From positions 1 through 64,000 of the forward strand of contig CACVQR010000013.1 of the NCBI GenBank assembly GCA_902756345.1: DNA of 64,000 nucleotides, written 5' to 3'. Position numbers and translations under genes: made by a program. Position 1 is the stretch's first letter, and every line of letters begins with the position of its first letter. The notes beneath the pieces are model-generated. The model saw only the letters and a program-made list of their open reading frames with translations, ran no database searches and was not told where the DNA came from. This document shows, piece by piece, positions 34,160 to 42,974 of the stretch. The DNA is from Fibrobacter succinogenes (GTDB lineage: Bacteria > Fibrobacterota > Fibrobacteria > Fibrobacterales > Fibrobacteraceae).

Positions 34160-35386
34160 TCTCTTGCCTTCTTTTTTATAGCGCTCAATGCATTCCTGGT
34201 AGAAGTCGTAAGTCTGCTTGGCAATCGACTTCCAGCTGAATACGTCAATGGCGCGCTTGCGGCTGACTTCGCCCATTTTCTTTGCAAGTTCCGGATTTCC
34301 GAGAATCTTGTTGAGCTTGTTCGCAAAATCAGTCTGGAAAGCCTTCGGGTCAGCCGGTTCAAAATCCGTTTCGGATACATGTTTCAACGGAACTAGGAAT
34401 CCGGTTTCGCCGTCCACGATGATTTCGGGAATTCCACCCACTGCAGAGCCCACCACCGGAGTACCGCAGCTCATGGCTTCAAGGTTGATGATACCGAACG
34501 GTTCATAGAGCGAAGGCGTTGCAAACACGGTCGCATGGCTGTAAAGCACGCGGAGTTCTTCGTGCGGAACGGCTTCCTGAATCCAGACCACGCCGTCGCG
34601 CGTCTTCTGCACCTCTTCGATGAGAGCCTTGCATTCGTCGGCAAGTTCGATGGTATCCGGAGCACCGGCGCAGAGCACCACCTGGGCACTCTTGTCGATT
34701 TGCGGAATCGCCTGGATCAGCTGGCTGATGCCCTTCTGTCGCGTAATGCGACCCACGAACAGCACATACGGACGCTTCGGATCGACACCCCACTTGGTGA
34801 GGATGCTTTCGTCGAAAGTCGGAGCATAAAAGTCCGGATCGATACCGTTGTAAATCACCTTCACGCGATCCTCGGGAACGCCGTAAAGTTTCATCACGTC
34901 GCGCTTCATGCCCTCACTCACGGCAATCACACCGTCGGCAGCCTCGTAAGCGGTGCGTTCGATCCAGCAGCTCATGGCGTAACCGCCGTCGCCCAACTGT
35001 TCGGCCTTCCACGGACGGTGCGGTTCGAGCGAATGCGTCGTAAGAATTAGCGGGCACTGCAAAAGGCGGCTAGCGAGCACGCCGCCAAAATGACTGTACC
35101 ATGTATGACAGTGAATGACGTCGATATTGTCGAGCGCGGCAGCCCACTGGAGGTTAATGTCCAGCGGCTTGAAAATCTTCTGAAAACGATCATCATGCGG
35201 GTTCAAGCCCAGCTTGCGCGAAAATCCGATTGCACGGATATTGTCCTTGTCTTCGTCTTGCACGCCAAAGCAACGTGCTTCCACATGACAAAGCTTTGCA
35301 AGCTCTTGGGTAAGGAACTTAACATGGATACCTGCACCGCCATAAATTTCCGGCGGGAATTCGTTAGTCAAAATTGCAGCGTTCAT
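34157..35386 (-). CDS. glgA: Glycogen synthase, GT4 type (Corynebacterium-type GlgA)
   Basis: A 409-aa retaining GT-B enzyme elongating alpha-1,4-glucan from a nucleotide-glucose donor. The N-terminus has TNEFPPEIYGGAGIHVKFL, as in the short actinobacterial-type GlgA family. IHCHTWYSHFGG and LTTHSLEPHRPWK mark the acceptor side, and VLFVGRITRQKG and EPFGIINLEAMSCG (the E-x7-E motif) mark the donor side. Length fits that family rather than the longer E. coli GlgA. Fibrobacter stores glycogen, consistent with the call. Heptamer elements with the same word flank it on both sides (C and D). Confidence 0.88.
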   Translation of the reverse strand: MNAAILTNEFPPEIYGGAGIHVKFLTQELAKLCHVEARCFGVQDEDKDNIRAIGFSRKLGLNPHDDRFQKIFKPLDINLQWAAALDNIDVIHCHTWYSHFGGVLASRLLQCPLILTTHSLEPHRPWKAEQLGDGGYAMSCWIERTAYEAADGVIAVSEGMKRDVMKLYGVPEDRVKVIYNGIDPDFYAPTFDESILTKWGVDPKRPYVLFVGRITRQKGISQLIQAIPQIDKSAQVVLCAGAPDTIELADECKALIEEVQKTRDGVVWIQEAVPHEELRVLYSHATVFATPSLYEPFGIINLEAMSCGTPVVGSAVGGIPEIIVDGETGFLVPLKHVSETDFEPADPKAFQTDFANKLNKILGNPELAKKMGEVSRKRAIDVFSWKSIAKQTYDFYQECIERYKKEGKR

Positions 35387-35392
35387 AATCTA

Positions 35393-35434
35393 GTAGACGG
35401 TAAGATGTTAGAAGTAGACAGTTGATTAGTAGTT
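35393..35434. repeat. Heptamer-repeat element D
   Basis: Six 7-bp units in one phase: GTAGACG, GTAAGAT, GTTAGAA, GTAGACA, GTTGATT, AGTAGTT. It starts 7 bp upstream of the glgA start codon, in its leader. The word is the reverse complement of the right arm of element C at the other end of the same gene, so glgA is bracketed by inverted copies. Confidence 0.7.
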
Positions 35435-35453
35435 AGTTTTCTTCAATAATTAT

Positions 35454-35486
35454 AAAAAAAAAGAACCCTTGCGGATTCTTTTTTTA
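35454..35486 (-). terminator. Terminator after the 49-aa peptide gene
   Basis: A-run, stem AAGAACCC with GGATTCTT (one mismatch), loop TTGC and T-run, 17 bp beyond the peptide stop. It ends the transcript of the repeat protein and peptide. Confidence 0.75.
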
Positions 35487-35502
35487 CGAAAAACATTTGA
35501 TA

Positions 35503-35652
35503 TTACAAATCTACTGGCGTATCTGTTTCGTTATTGTCTATACCAGAGCAATCGGCACCATCTCCGTCACTTCCACATAGAAGATTCACAGAATGTAAAA
35601 CGCAAATAACTTGCATTTTGGGATTTTCATACACTTTCTTTTTTTGATTCAT
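35503..35652 (-). CDS. 49-aa leader-like peptide
   Basis: A short gene on the minus strand: start ATG at 35650-35652, ribosome site AGAGG 7 nt upstream, stop at 35503-35505. The product begins MNQKKKVYENPKMQVICVLH and continues SVNLLCGSDGDGADCSG and an acidic tail ending PVDL. The pattern basic start, Y-E-x-P-x-M-x-V-I, LL-x-GS, then a Cys/Asp/Gly-rich tail resembles precursor peptides cleaved after a Gly-Ser or Gly-Gly. I recall similar short peptides in Bacteroidota and Fibrobacter annotations, without a known role. It follows the InlB-repeat gene by 12 nt and precedes a terminator, so it is probably cotranscribed. Confidence 0.65.
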   Translation of the reverse strand: MNQKKKVYENPKMQVICVLHSVNLLCGSDGDGADCSGIDNNETDTPVDL

Positions 35653-35664
35653 AATTAGACCTCT

Positions 35665-38253
35665 TTACTTAACTAAGACCCTGTTTCCGTTATGGAAGTA
35701 AATACCCTTGGTAAAAGGCTTACCCTTCAACAGTTTGCCATTCAAGTCAAACCAGCGATCCATTTTCATTTCACCAGTTAGAGTGTTGAATTTGCCTATC
35801 GCCATAGGCTGATCCGATTCATTCACGATTTCAACGCCAATTTCATCTGGCAAATCAGAAATATTTGAACGTAGTGCCGAAGCGGCAGCTTCACCCTTCA
35901 TGACAGGACGGCCCGCCATTACAACTTCATTATATATCAAATATGCACGCATCGGGCTCAAGGTCGACCCGCTCTTTAACTTCTGGAACTTTCCCGACAC
36001 GCCATCACTTTCTTGGTTCGAAGGAATAAATCCATACACACGCCCTTGCTCACCATCACCTTCGACCCATTTTCTCAAAGAGTACGCACTTCTAAACTGC
36101 CAATTTCCAAATTCCACATATGACTCCTCCGTCTTAATAGAAACGGTTTCACCCGCAGGCAAATCGATAGAAAGTTTTTCCCTGAGCGGCACATACACAT
36201 AGGGCACATTAGCTTGCAATACTGTACTTACAAACATCAGCTTAACCACTGCTCCGCTCCCCGAATTGCTCAAGCCCGCAAATTTACAGAATATACCGCC
36301 TGTCACATAGGCAGCATCCACTGTAAACGGAAGCGTTATCGTCGTAGATGAATGACGTTTGAAATTACGCGTCATTTCAACTGTATTCACTTCGATCGCT
36401 TGAGGTACATTCGTCGCAACCTTTGAATTGCCGTCAATGATTGCGAGGGAATGGTCCAGCGTTATCTGGATTGCGCCATAATCTTCAACGAATTCCGCCT
36501 CAACCGTGGCCTCGTTTTCGGCGACCTTCAGAGTATACACGCCTTCTTTTGGTTCAATCACTTCGCCGTTATAGGTCAAGGCTCCACGCACGGCATAGCC
36601 GGTCTTCGCACGAATAGTAATAGTCGAAGCCTTGGCGTAAGTTCCGTCTTCGGCAATATCGCCAGAAATGACTTCCATTTGTTCGGGCAAAATCACCTTG
36701 ACGCGGTTATATTGCCACAAGGCCTTGATAGTCATGTCATTTGCGGGCATTGTCGCCGGAATTTCAACATCCCAACCAAGGAACGTGTATTCATTTCTTG
36801 TCGGATTTTTCGGTGTAGCAACCACCGAACCCTCTATACCGGAAATACTAGCAATGTTCGAGCCGCCGTCCGTATCGAACGTGATTGTATATAATTTATT
36901 CCAAACGGCTTTCAAGGTTGTCGTCCCACGGGAAATCTTCGTGGGAACCGACGGATTCCATCCGGCAAAGGCATAACCTTCCTTAGTCGGATTTACCGGA
37001 GCGGTAACCGGATCACCGACTTTCCCCTCAATTGTATCCACAGCGGAGCCCCCGTCCGAATCAAAGACAATTTTAGACTTGCTCACAATTATGGGGTGAT
37101 TCATAGATATGGTTCTTGCCATGCAATTGGAAGTTTCCGAAATGGAGACACGGTCAATCACGTAAGACCCCGCTTCAAGCTTTATTACAGTCCCTTCACC
37201 AAATGATTTTCCATTATTCAAATAAAAAGTGGAATTGTTCAAACCAATGGCACAGTTATCATCCATAGTCGCGCCGATAGCATCGCCACCATAGAACCCC
37301 GTTGTCGAGCCCAGCTGGTTCTTTACGGTGAGCGTATAATGATAGTTCAAGCTATTTGCCGGCATCTTGTGAATTTCAACTTTGAACGTATCAGAGTGAA
37401 AATCCGCCTTTAGACGGGTCGAGCTTTCCAAATCGTAATAGACACGATACGTTCCCGCATCACTAGCTGAAGGCGCACCAACGCAATTGGCGCTGTTGCC
37501 AACCAAACAATGTCTTCCGCGCAAGACCTCACCTGAATTGTAGGTACCAACCTTCAAAAGGTTCTGAGCCCACCCTGTATAAGTCAGATACTTTTCGCTA
37601 GCCGGATTTGTCGCATTGTACAGCACGGGAGCCGTGGTAAAAGAAACTGTCGGCACGACAGACCTTTGCACATGCAGATAAACCTTCGGTGGAGACGATC
37701 TGGTTGACCACGCGTTCAGATTGATACTGCTTACCAGTTCATACCCCGATACCGACTTGCTTGCAGAAACAATTATGGCGGTCAGCGCCTTTCCGTCAAT
37801 GCGATCTCTCGTATAATAGATATGGAGATGGTGGTCCTTATGTTTGTTATTGCTGATATCGACATCTTGAACATTGCTATTTTCGTTCGCAATAACCATC
37901 TTGGTATACCTGGCACCCAGTGTATCGAAACTGGAGGCAGGAGTGGTAGACGAACCCACATCACGAACGATAATATTCGTAATGGGGAGGCTGAATGTAT
38001 CGTTACTTATTTTTTTCACTGAATCAGTTTTAGTGTACCCCATATATACATAAGCGTCAATACCTGCATTTTCCTGCAAGTCTGCAGGTTCATTCCCTTT
38101 TTTCACGACAGTATAGGCACTCGGAAATTTTTTATACACGCTACTTCCGCCGATTCTCAATTGAAGATTGTTGATAAACTTTCCGGCCCACGACACCGAA
38201 GAAAGAAGCATGACGCAAAGCGCTATACCCAGGAATGTCAATCTATTTTTCAT
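35665..38253 (-). CDS. Secreted protein with InlB-type (Listeria-Bacteroides) repeats
   Basis: I start at the ATG at 38251-38253 (862 aa), after GAGGTG, which gives a signal peptide (LTFLGIALCVMLLSSVSWAG). The first half is beta-rich and unrecognised. Two InlB B-repeats follow around residues 455-555 (IVFDSDGGSAVDTI, GYAFAGWNP; ITFDTDGGSNIASI, YTFLGWDV). A further beta region ends with a sorting-type tail (MDRWFDLNGKLLKGKPF, GIYFHNGNRVLVK). Likely a surface protein for adhesion. It lies upstream of the 49-aa peptide in the same operon. Confidence 0.82.
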   Translation of the reverse strand: MKNRLTFLGIALCVMLLSSVSWAGKFINNLQLRIGGSSVYKKFPSAYTVVKKGNEPADLQENAGIDAYVYMGYTKTDSVKKISNDTFSLPITNIIVRDVGSSTTPASSFDTLGARYTKMVIANENSNVQDVDISNNKHKDHHLHIYYTRDRIDGKALTAIIVSASKSVSGYELVSSINLNAWSTRSSPPKVYLHVQRSVVPTVSFTTAPVLYNATNPASEKYLTYTGWAQNLLKVGTYNSGEVLRGRHCLVGNSANCVGAPSASDAGTYRVYYDLESSTRLKADFHSDTFKVEIHKMPANSLNYHYTLTVKNQLGSTTGFYGGDAIGATMDDNCAIGLNNSTFYLNNGKSFGEGTVIKLEAGSYVIDRVSISETSNCMARTISMNHPIIVSKSKIVFDSDGGSAVDTIEGKVGDPVTAPVNPTKEGYAFAGWNPSVPTKISRGTTTLKAVWNKLYTITFDTDGGSNIASISGIEGSVVATPKNPTRNEYTFLGWDVEIPATMPANDMTIKALWQYNRVKVILPEQMEVISGDIAEDGTYAKASTITIRAKTGYAVRGALTYNGEVIEPKEGVYTLKVAENEATVEAEFVEDYGAIQITLDHSLAIIDGNSKVATNVPQAIEVNTVEMTRNFKRHSSTTITLPFTVDAAYVTGGIFCKFAGLSNSGSGAVVKLMFVSTVLQANVPYVYVPLREKLSIDLPAGETVSIKTEESYVEFGNWQFRSAYSLRKWVEGDGEQGRVYGFIPSNQESDGVSGKFQKLKSGSTLSPMRAYLIYNEVVMAGRPVMKGEAAASALRSNISDLPDEIGVEIVNESDQPMAIGKFNTLTGEMKMDRWFDLNGKLLKGKPFTKGIYFHNGNRVLVK

Positions 38254-38438
38254 TTTCACCTCATTACTAAAAGGCTCATGCCGTTTTTGAATTAGACCGG
38301 CCAAATATAACATTTTTGCAACATCGTTATAACATTTTCTTATAAAAGTATTGCAAAAAAAAACACCCAAGCCGAGAGTCGCGGGCAAGCTTGTTTGCCC
38401 ATAACCGAGGCGCAGTGTTTTGAATTGACAAAGTCAAT

Positions 38439-38469
38439 AAAAAACACCCCGCCCATTCAGACGGGATGT
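38439..38469 (-). terminator. Terminator after the esterase lipoprotein gene
   Basis: Stem ACACCCCG with CGGGATGT (one mismatch) and T-run on the minus strand, 22 bp past the stop at 38491. A second hairpin (GGGCAA with TTGCCC, near 38389-38406) lies in the leader of the next leftward gene and has no clear T-run. Confidence 0.75.
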
Positions 38470-38490
38470 AAGGAGTGAGTGTGGAGTTTC

Positions 38491-39825
38491 TTAGAAGTTC
38501 TTGCACTGGCCTTTCCACTTGCCCGGCTGGCCAAGGATAGCGCCATTAATGTACTTGCCAGAAGAACCTACAAAATCATCTTTGCGGAATGTTTCGCCAC
38601 CGAGGTGCCAACGCATCCAAGCAACGGTCGCTGCCATGCCGCCCCACGGACCGGAACCATGGCCCCAGCCGCATTCGCCGTTCTGGCATTCATTGCCCTG
38701 ACCACCAGTCATCTTGAGGAGGCAAGCCGGAATCTTGACGTTATTGTTGTTGTAGTCGCCTTCGGCGTTCGGGCGTTCCATACCGCCTTCACCGTAGACG
38801 ATTGCAGCAGTCTTTCCGGCAGGGACATTCGCTAGTTCAGCATGGTTGAATGCACCGCTGTTGTTGAGGACAGCCGTAATCACGCGCTTGTCGTTGATAA
38901 GCATCTTTTCGGACTGGAGACCGCCCATGGAGTGGCCGCTTGCGCCCACCTTCGTCATATCGAGCTTGCCGTACAGCACATCACCCTGGGTAGAATTCTT
39001 CTTGGCAAGCCAGTCGAGTGCGGGGATACCACGGTTCGTACCATCCGGAGATTCGCTGGTAGCCACCACCACGAAACCGTGAGAGGCGAGACGACGAATG
39101 ATACCTTCGTAATCGTTGGGGCTAGAGCCGCCACCCGGGCCCCACAAGATAACACCATGCTTCTTGGTATTGGAAAGCTGCTTCGGGTAGCAAAGGACGC
39201 CACCGCCGTTGTCGGCCGTATTCTTGATATATTCGACTTCCAGGTAGTTCTTTTCTTCTTCCTTGCCATCAACGAGGAAGATGCCGTCATCGGCCTTCAC
39301 TTCGCTAGAAGAGCTGGCCGGCTTTACGGCTTCGCTGGAGCTGGACTTGGGGGAATCCACGGCAGAGCTAGAAGTCGGAACGGGATCGGAACCAGCGGCA
39401 GAGCTGCTAGAGATTGCAGGAGGATTCGTTGCCGTCGTATCGATAGGCTGCTGTTCACCGCCAGGTCCAACCACAGGTTCGGTAACCTGAGCAGTCGTGT
39501 CTGCGGGCTGAACAGTCTGCGAAGGATCTGCAGGCTGAGTGGGGTCAGTCACGCCCTGATTCGGATCTGTCGGAGTCGCATTCGGGTCTGCCGGATCCAC
39601 AGGAGTAACGGTCCCCTGTTGTGCAGGGTCAGTCACCGTCTGTGAGGGATTTGTAGCCGGATCAGTGGCCAAGCCACCGCCCTGTTGCTGATCCTGGTAC
39701 TGTTGCTGGGCTTCAGCAACGGCGTTATTGACTTGATCCGCAGCATCGCCGCAGTTGACCAAAGCAAAGGCGGCACCTGCAACCACCAGGCCCTTTGCCA
39801 GATTCTTGAAATATTTCGATTTCAT
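38491..39825 (-). CDS. Alpha/beta-hydrolase lipoprotein (cutinase/dienelactone-hydrolase-like esterase)
   Basis: A 444-aa lipoprotein. Signal with ALVNC (Cys25), then about 160 residues of Gln-, Thr/Pro/Asp- and Ser-rich linker, then a hydrolase domain. The nucleophile elbow is GHSMGG (Ser near residue 295), with an oxyanion-type WGPGGGSSP strand earlier and SHGFVVVATSES between, as in PET-hydrolase-like and dienelactone-hydrolase-like folds. Late Cys residues (CLL, NECQNGECGWGHGSG) could form disulfides, and the His in GHG may be catalytic. It likely removes ester groups from plant polysaccharide. Ribosome site AAAGGAG. The spacer upstream holds two palindromes. Confidence 0.82.
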   Translation of the reverse strand: MKSKYFKNLAKGLVVAGAAFALVNCGDAADQVNNAVAEAQQQYQDQQQGGGLATDPATNPSQTVTDPAQQGTVTPVDPADPNATPTDPNQGVTDPTQPADPSQTVQPADTTAQVTEPVVGPGGEQQPIDTTATNPPAISSSSAAGSDPVPTSSSAVDSPKSSSSEAVKPASSSSEVKADDGIFLVDGKEEEKNYLEVEYIKNTADNGGGVLCYPKQLSNTKKHGVILWGPGGGSSPNDYEGIIRRLASHGFVVVATSESPDGTNRGIPALDWLAKKNSTQGDVLYGKLDMTKVGASGHSMGGLQSEKMLINDKRVITAVLNNSGAFNHAELANVPAGKTAAIVYGEGGMERPNAEGDYNNNNVKIPACLLKMTGGQGNECQNGECGWGHGSGPWGGMAATVAWMRWHLGGETFRKDDFVGSSGKYINGAILGQPGKWKGQCKNF

Positions 39826-39909
39826 TGTGACTCCTTTTATACCTTTCCCTTAACACCATTTTAAAGATACCTTGAAAAACAAGCGAAAAAAACAGTCCGA
39901 AACGAGTTT

Positions 39910-39930
39910 CTATGGACAATAAGTCCATAG
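39910..39930. promoter_or_regulatory. Palindrome upstream of the esterase gene
   Basis: CTATGGAC and GTCCATAG separated by AATAA, about 85 bp upstream of the esterase start. It is a possible operator; no T-run follows. Confidence 0.4.
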
Positions 39931-39999
39931 TCAAAAGGAGCCAAAAATGGCGAAATTAACTCAAAAAGCAAGATTTTCGCATTCTAATTTATATGTAAT

Positions 40000-40016
40000 T
40001 TATCCATAATGGATAA
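40000..40016. promoter_or_regulatory. Second palindrome between folE and the esterase
   Basis: TTATCCATAATGGATAA is a perfect 17-bp palindrome centred about 88 bp from the first one. Both share the ATGGA/TCCAT core, which suggests one regulator. The rest of the 308-bp spacer (39826-40133) holds only the folE terminator. Confidence 0.4.
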
Positions 40017-40063
40017 GGTTATTCTTACACACGCAAAAATCCATTATTCCGCTTATTTGTCCT

Positions 40064-40095
40064 AAAAAAAGAAATCCCCCGATCAAATCGGAGGA
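40064..40095 (-). terminator. Terminator after folE
   Basis: Stem TCCCCCGAT with ATCGGAGGA (one mismatch), loop CAA, followed on the minus strand by TTTCTTTTTTT. It lies 39 bp beyond the folE stop codon. Confidence 0.85.
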
Positions 40096-40133
40096 AAACT
40101 CTCAGGAAAAAATAACACAATTTAAAAAACAAC

Positions 40134-40703
40134 TTACCTAGGAGCGTAAATCCTGGACATGAATTCGGCGCGGGTCTTTTCGTCGGTCTTGAAACGGCCC
40201 AAAAGCTGAGTCGTCACCATGGTGGCCCCCGGCTTTTTCACCCCGCGCATGGTCATGCACATGTGAGACGCTTCCAAAACGACCGCGACTCCCTTCGGAT
40301 TCAGTTCCTTCTGGATGAGCTCTGCAATCTGACGCGTCATGCGTTCCTGAATCTGCGGGAAACGTGCGTAGAATTCCACCACGCGCGGAATCTTGGAAAG
40401 ACCGACCACGCAATCGCCCGGAATGTAGGCCACGTGAGCCTTGCCCGTGAACGGAAGAAAATGGTGTTCGCACATACTGGCAAACTGGATATCCGGCACG
40501 ATAATCATTTCATCGTACTTTTCGTGGAAGCGCGTCTTGAGAATGTCTTCGGCACGCATCTCGCCCGAAAGGCCCGTCATGAGTTCGGCGTACATCTTGG
40601 CGACACGCTTGGGCGTATCGACAAGACCTTCGCGGTTCGGGTTTTCGCCCATGCCTTCCAGAATCATCCGGAAGCCGTCTTCCATTTTCTTGAAATCCAT
40701 CAT
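40134..40703 (-). CDS. folE: GTP cyclohydrolase I
   Basis: A 189-aa enzyme converting GTP to dihydroneopterin triphosphate, the first step toward folate. Clear motifs: the zinc Cys and two His in [19 protein letters not shown] (residues about 83-101), [20 protein letters not shown], and [16 protein letters not shown] with the second zinc Cys in SHMCM. Length is standard. It starts 19 nt after the stop of the InlB/GLUG gene at 40723 and may share its transcript, an odd pairing. A terminator follows. Confidence 0.97.
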   Translation of the reverse strand: MMDFKKMEDGFRMILEGMGENPNREGLVDTPKRVAKMYAELMTGLSGEMRAEDILKTRFHEKYDEMIIVPDIQFASMCEHHFLPFTGKAHVAYIPGDCVVGLSKIPRVVEFYARFPQIQERMTRQIAELIQKELNPKGVAVVLEASHMCMTMRGVKKPGATMVTTQLLGRFKTDEKTRAEFMSRIYAPR

Positions 40704-40722
40704 GGGGCCAAAGATAGCAAAA

Positions 40723-42870
40723 TCAGCGGATCGTGACAGCGCGAGTTTCGTTTCCGTAGCGGATCAGGAACTTGCCCGCATCCATGAAATCCATAAGCAT
40801 CGTCGGTTCCGTCCTTTCGCGGCGAAGCAGGCGGCCCTGCAGGTCGTACACGAAAAGCATCTTGCCCGGAGCAAGCCCGAACAGGCTTACGCTCTTGCCG
40901 CCCACTACGGCGCGCCATTCGCCCTGGAGCGTTCCGGGCTGAGCAGGCATGGTGCCGCCGGTAATGACAAAGTTGTCGATGTAGCCAAATTCTTGGACGT
41001 ACGAGCCATTCACTTTGACATTCACGACATTCTTGTAGCTGCTCGCATTGCAGAACAGGCCCGCGAACAGGTGTTCGTCACCGCAGCTACTATTTGCAAG
41101 CAAGCCCGTAATGGTGTGCCCGTTACCCAGGAAAGTTCCTTCGTAATCCCAGATGGCGTCCCACACGAAATAGGTCAGCGAATCGTCGAGATTCAAAACG
41201 GAATCTTGCCACATGTTTTCGTTGATGACAATGTCGGAATCGAGCGTAGCGCATGCCTTGGGGTTGCGCTCGGTGCTATCCAAGGTGCCGTTGACAAGGC
41301 CCGCGAACCAGTAGAGTTCTTCCTTGTTCTTCAAGTGGTAACAGCCCGCTGTATCCTGTTCGGGCATTTGCGGGGCCGGAGTCCATTCCGCAAACAGATC
41401 GATGCTTTTCTTTTCCGTCAACTGGACTGCCGAATAGTAGCCGAGCTTTTCCGGCGTCCAGCGGTAGAATTTGGCGCCTTCGCGAGCGGGAGCCTTGAAT
41501 TCAAAACCGACATCGGCGGCATTGAACGCAGTCAAGTTTTCCAGGCTGTTTTCGCCACCGTTCATGTGGTACGTAATCGTATATTCCGTCGTATTCCACT
41601 TGGCATAAACAGTAAGGTCTTCGGTATTGCCCGCAGGGATTTCCGTGATTTCCTGTTCCAATAGCGAGTCCGCATACCAGCCCGCAAATTCAAAGCCGGA
41701 CCAGTAAGCCTTTCCGAGCACATAGGCCGCAGAATCCGCCGACCACTTGACTACATGCGGCTTGTAGAATTCGGTACCGTTATAGAACTGGCCGCCGTTC
41801 ATTTCGATATCGACGACAAAGTAGCTCTTCCATTTGGCGTAGAGAGTCCAATCGCCGTAATGTTCCGTCTTGATGGTATCGATTCTTTGCGTAAAGTCTT
41901 CGTCCAGGAACCAGCCTTCGAATTCGTCGTTTTCTTTTTGCGGGTCGGCAAGAACGATGGCAGAATCACCCTTGGCATACCCCGCCGGATTCAGTTCGCT
42001 GTTTTCGCCACCGTTCAAGACATAGTGAATTTCAAACTGGACGCTGTCGGCTGCGGGAGTGCTGCTTGCGACCGTAGAACGCAAGCCTTGAATAGAGACA
42101 TCGGCATAGACATTCGTCATCTGGACAAGGCCAACGACTTTGCCTACAATTCCGCTAGCATCGCTGCCCGAGAAATAAGAATCCGTAACGCCCAGGTTCC
42201 TTACGACCGTGACATTCTTGCCCCACACATCGTTTTCGTCGCCGAGGGTCACGAACAAGCCGTCGTTTCCGCGCAGGCCAGAAATCTTGAAACCGTTACC
42301 TTCAAAAGTTCCCTTGAACTTCAAAGGTACCCACCACACGTAATCTTCCCTGGACAAGTTGCCGGTAGAATCCAGAAGATTTTCGTTCACCACGATATCG
42401 TTCTGGAGCGAGATGCAGCCTTCGAATTTATAATCGTCCTTTTTGGAGAAGGCGGTAGAATCGGCAATCGAAACCGTGGCGATACCGTAAAGTTCTTCGG
42501 CGGTATAAATCAAATAGCAGCCGCGTTCATCTTGCTTGGGCGTTTGCGGTACAAGGCCCCAGCGTGCATACACGCTGAAACTGCCCAAGTAGTTTGCAAG
42601 CACGAACATGGAGTAATCTTGATACTCGCCATAATACATGTTGGGCGGAACGTCCACCCCTTCAGCAAATTCAATATACCAGCCTAAAAAGGAATACCCT
42701 TCGCGCGACGGTTCTTTTAAATCGAAACGGCCCACCGCCTCGTCGTAGCTTTCGGGATTTTCAGGATGGTTCACGCCGCCGTTCAGATTATAATTGATCG
42801 TGTAGGCGTTAGCCGACACTGCGGCTAACAGCATTAAGTACCCTAACACTGCGTAAACTGAACGAAACAT
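40723..42870 (-). CDS. Secreted InlB/GLUG-repeat surface protein, shorter paralogue
   Basis: A 715-aa exported protein (signal ends SANAY) that starts directly with an InlB-type repeat ([19 protein letters not shown]). It then has a GLUG-like region ([20 protein letters not shown]), three more InlB repeats ([21 protein letters not shown]) and a second GLUG-like unit. The tail is sorting-type ([23 protein letters not shown]). Compared with its neighbour at 42975 it lacks about 100 residues after NVYADVSIQ; the junction there ([14 protein letters not shown]) has no match. Probably an adhesin; 19 nt before folE. Confidence 0.85.
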   Translation of the reverse strand: MFRSVYAVLGYLMLLAAVSANAYTINYNLNGGVNHPENPESYDEAVGRFDLKEPSREGYSFLGWYIEFAEGVDVPPNMYYGEYQDYSMFVLANYLGSFSVYARWGLVPQTPKQDERGCYLIYTAEELYGIATVSIADSTAFSKKDDYKFEGCISLQNDIVVNENLLDSTGNLSREDYVWWVPLKFKGTFEGNGFKISGLRGNDGLFVTLGDENDVWGKNVTVVRNLGVTDSYFSGSDASGIVGKVVGLVQMTNVYADVSIQGLRSTVASSTPAADSVQFEIHYVLNGGENSELNPAGYAKGDSAIVLADPQKENDEFEGWFLDEDFTQRIDTIKTEHYGDWTLYAKWKSYFVVDIEMNGGQFYNGTEFYKPHVVKWSADSAAYVLGKAYWSGFEFAGWYADSLLEQEITEIPAGNTEDLTVYAKWNTTEYTITYHMNGGENSLENLTAFNAADVGFEFKAPAREGAKFYRWTPEKLGYYSAVQLTEKKSIDLFAEWTPAPQMPEQDTAGCYHLKNKEELYWFAGLVNGTLDSTERNPKACATLDSDIVINENMWQDSVLNLDDSLTYFVWDAIWDYEGTFLGNGHTITGLLANSSCGDEHLFAGLFCNASSYKNVVNVKVNGSYVQEFGYIDNFVITGGTMPAQPGTLQGEWRAVVGGKSVSLFGLAPGKMLFVYDLQGRLLRRERTEPTMLMDFMDAGKFLIRYGNETRAVTIR

Positions 42871-42974
42871 TTTTTCTCTTCATCACTCAAAGTGACAAAC
42901 TGAATATATATCAAAAAAATCTAGATTCTCACGGAACCTGGATTTTCCTTGGACATTAAACGTAATTTTACAAA

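Noticed and set aside
38254-38388. A 45-residue N-terminal extension of the InlB-repeat protein
   Set aside because: The ATG at 38253 has a ribosome site and begins a signal peptide; the extension would bury it.
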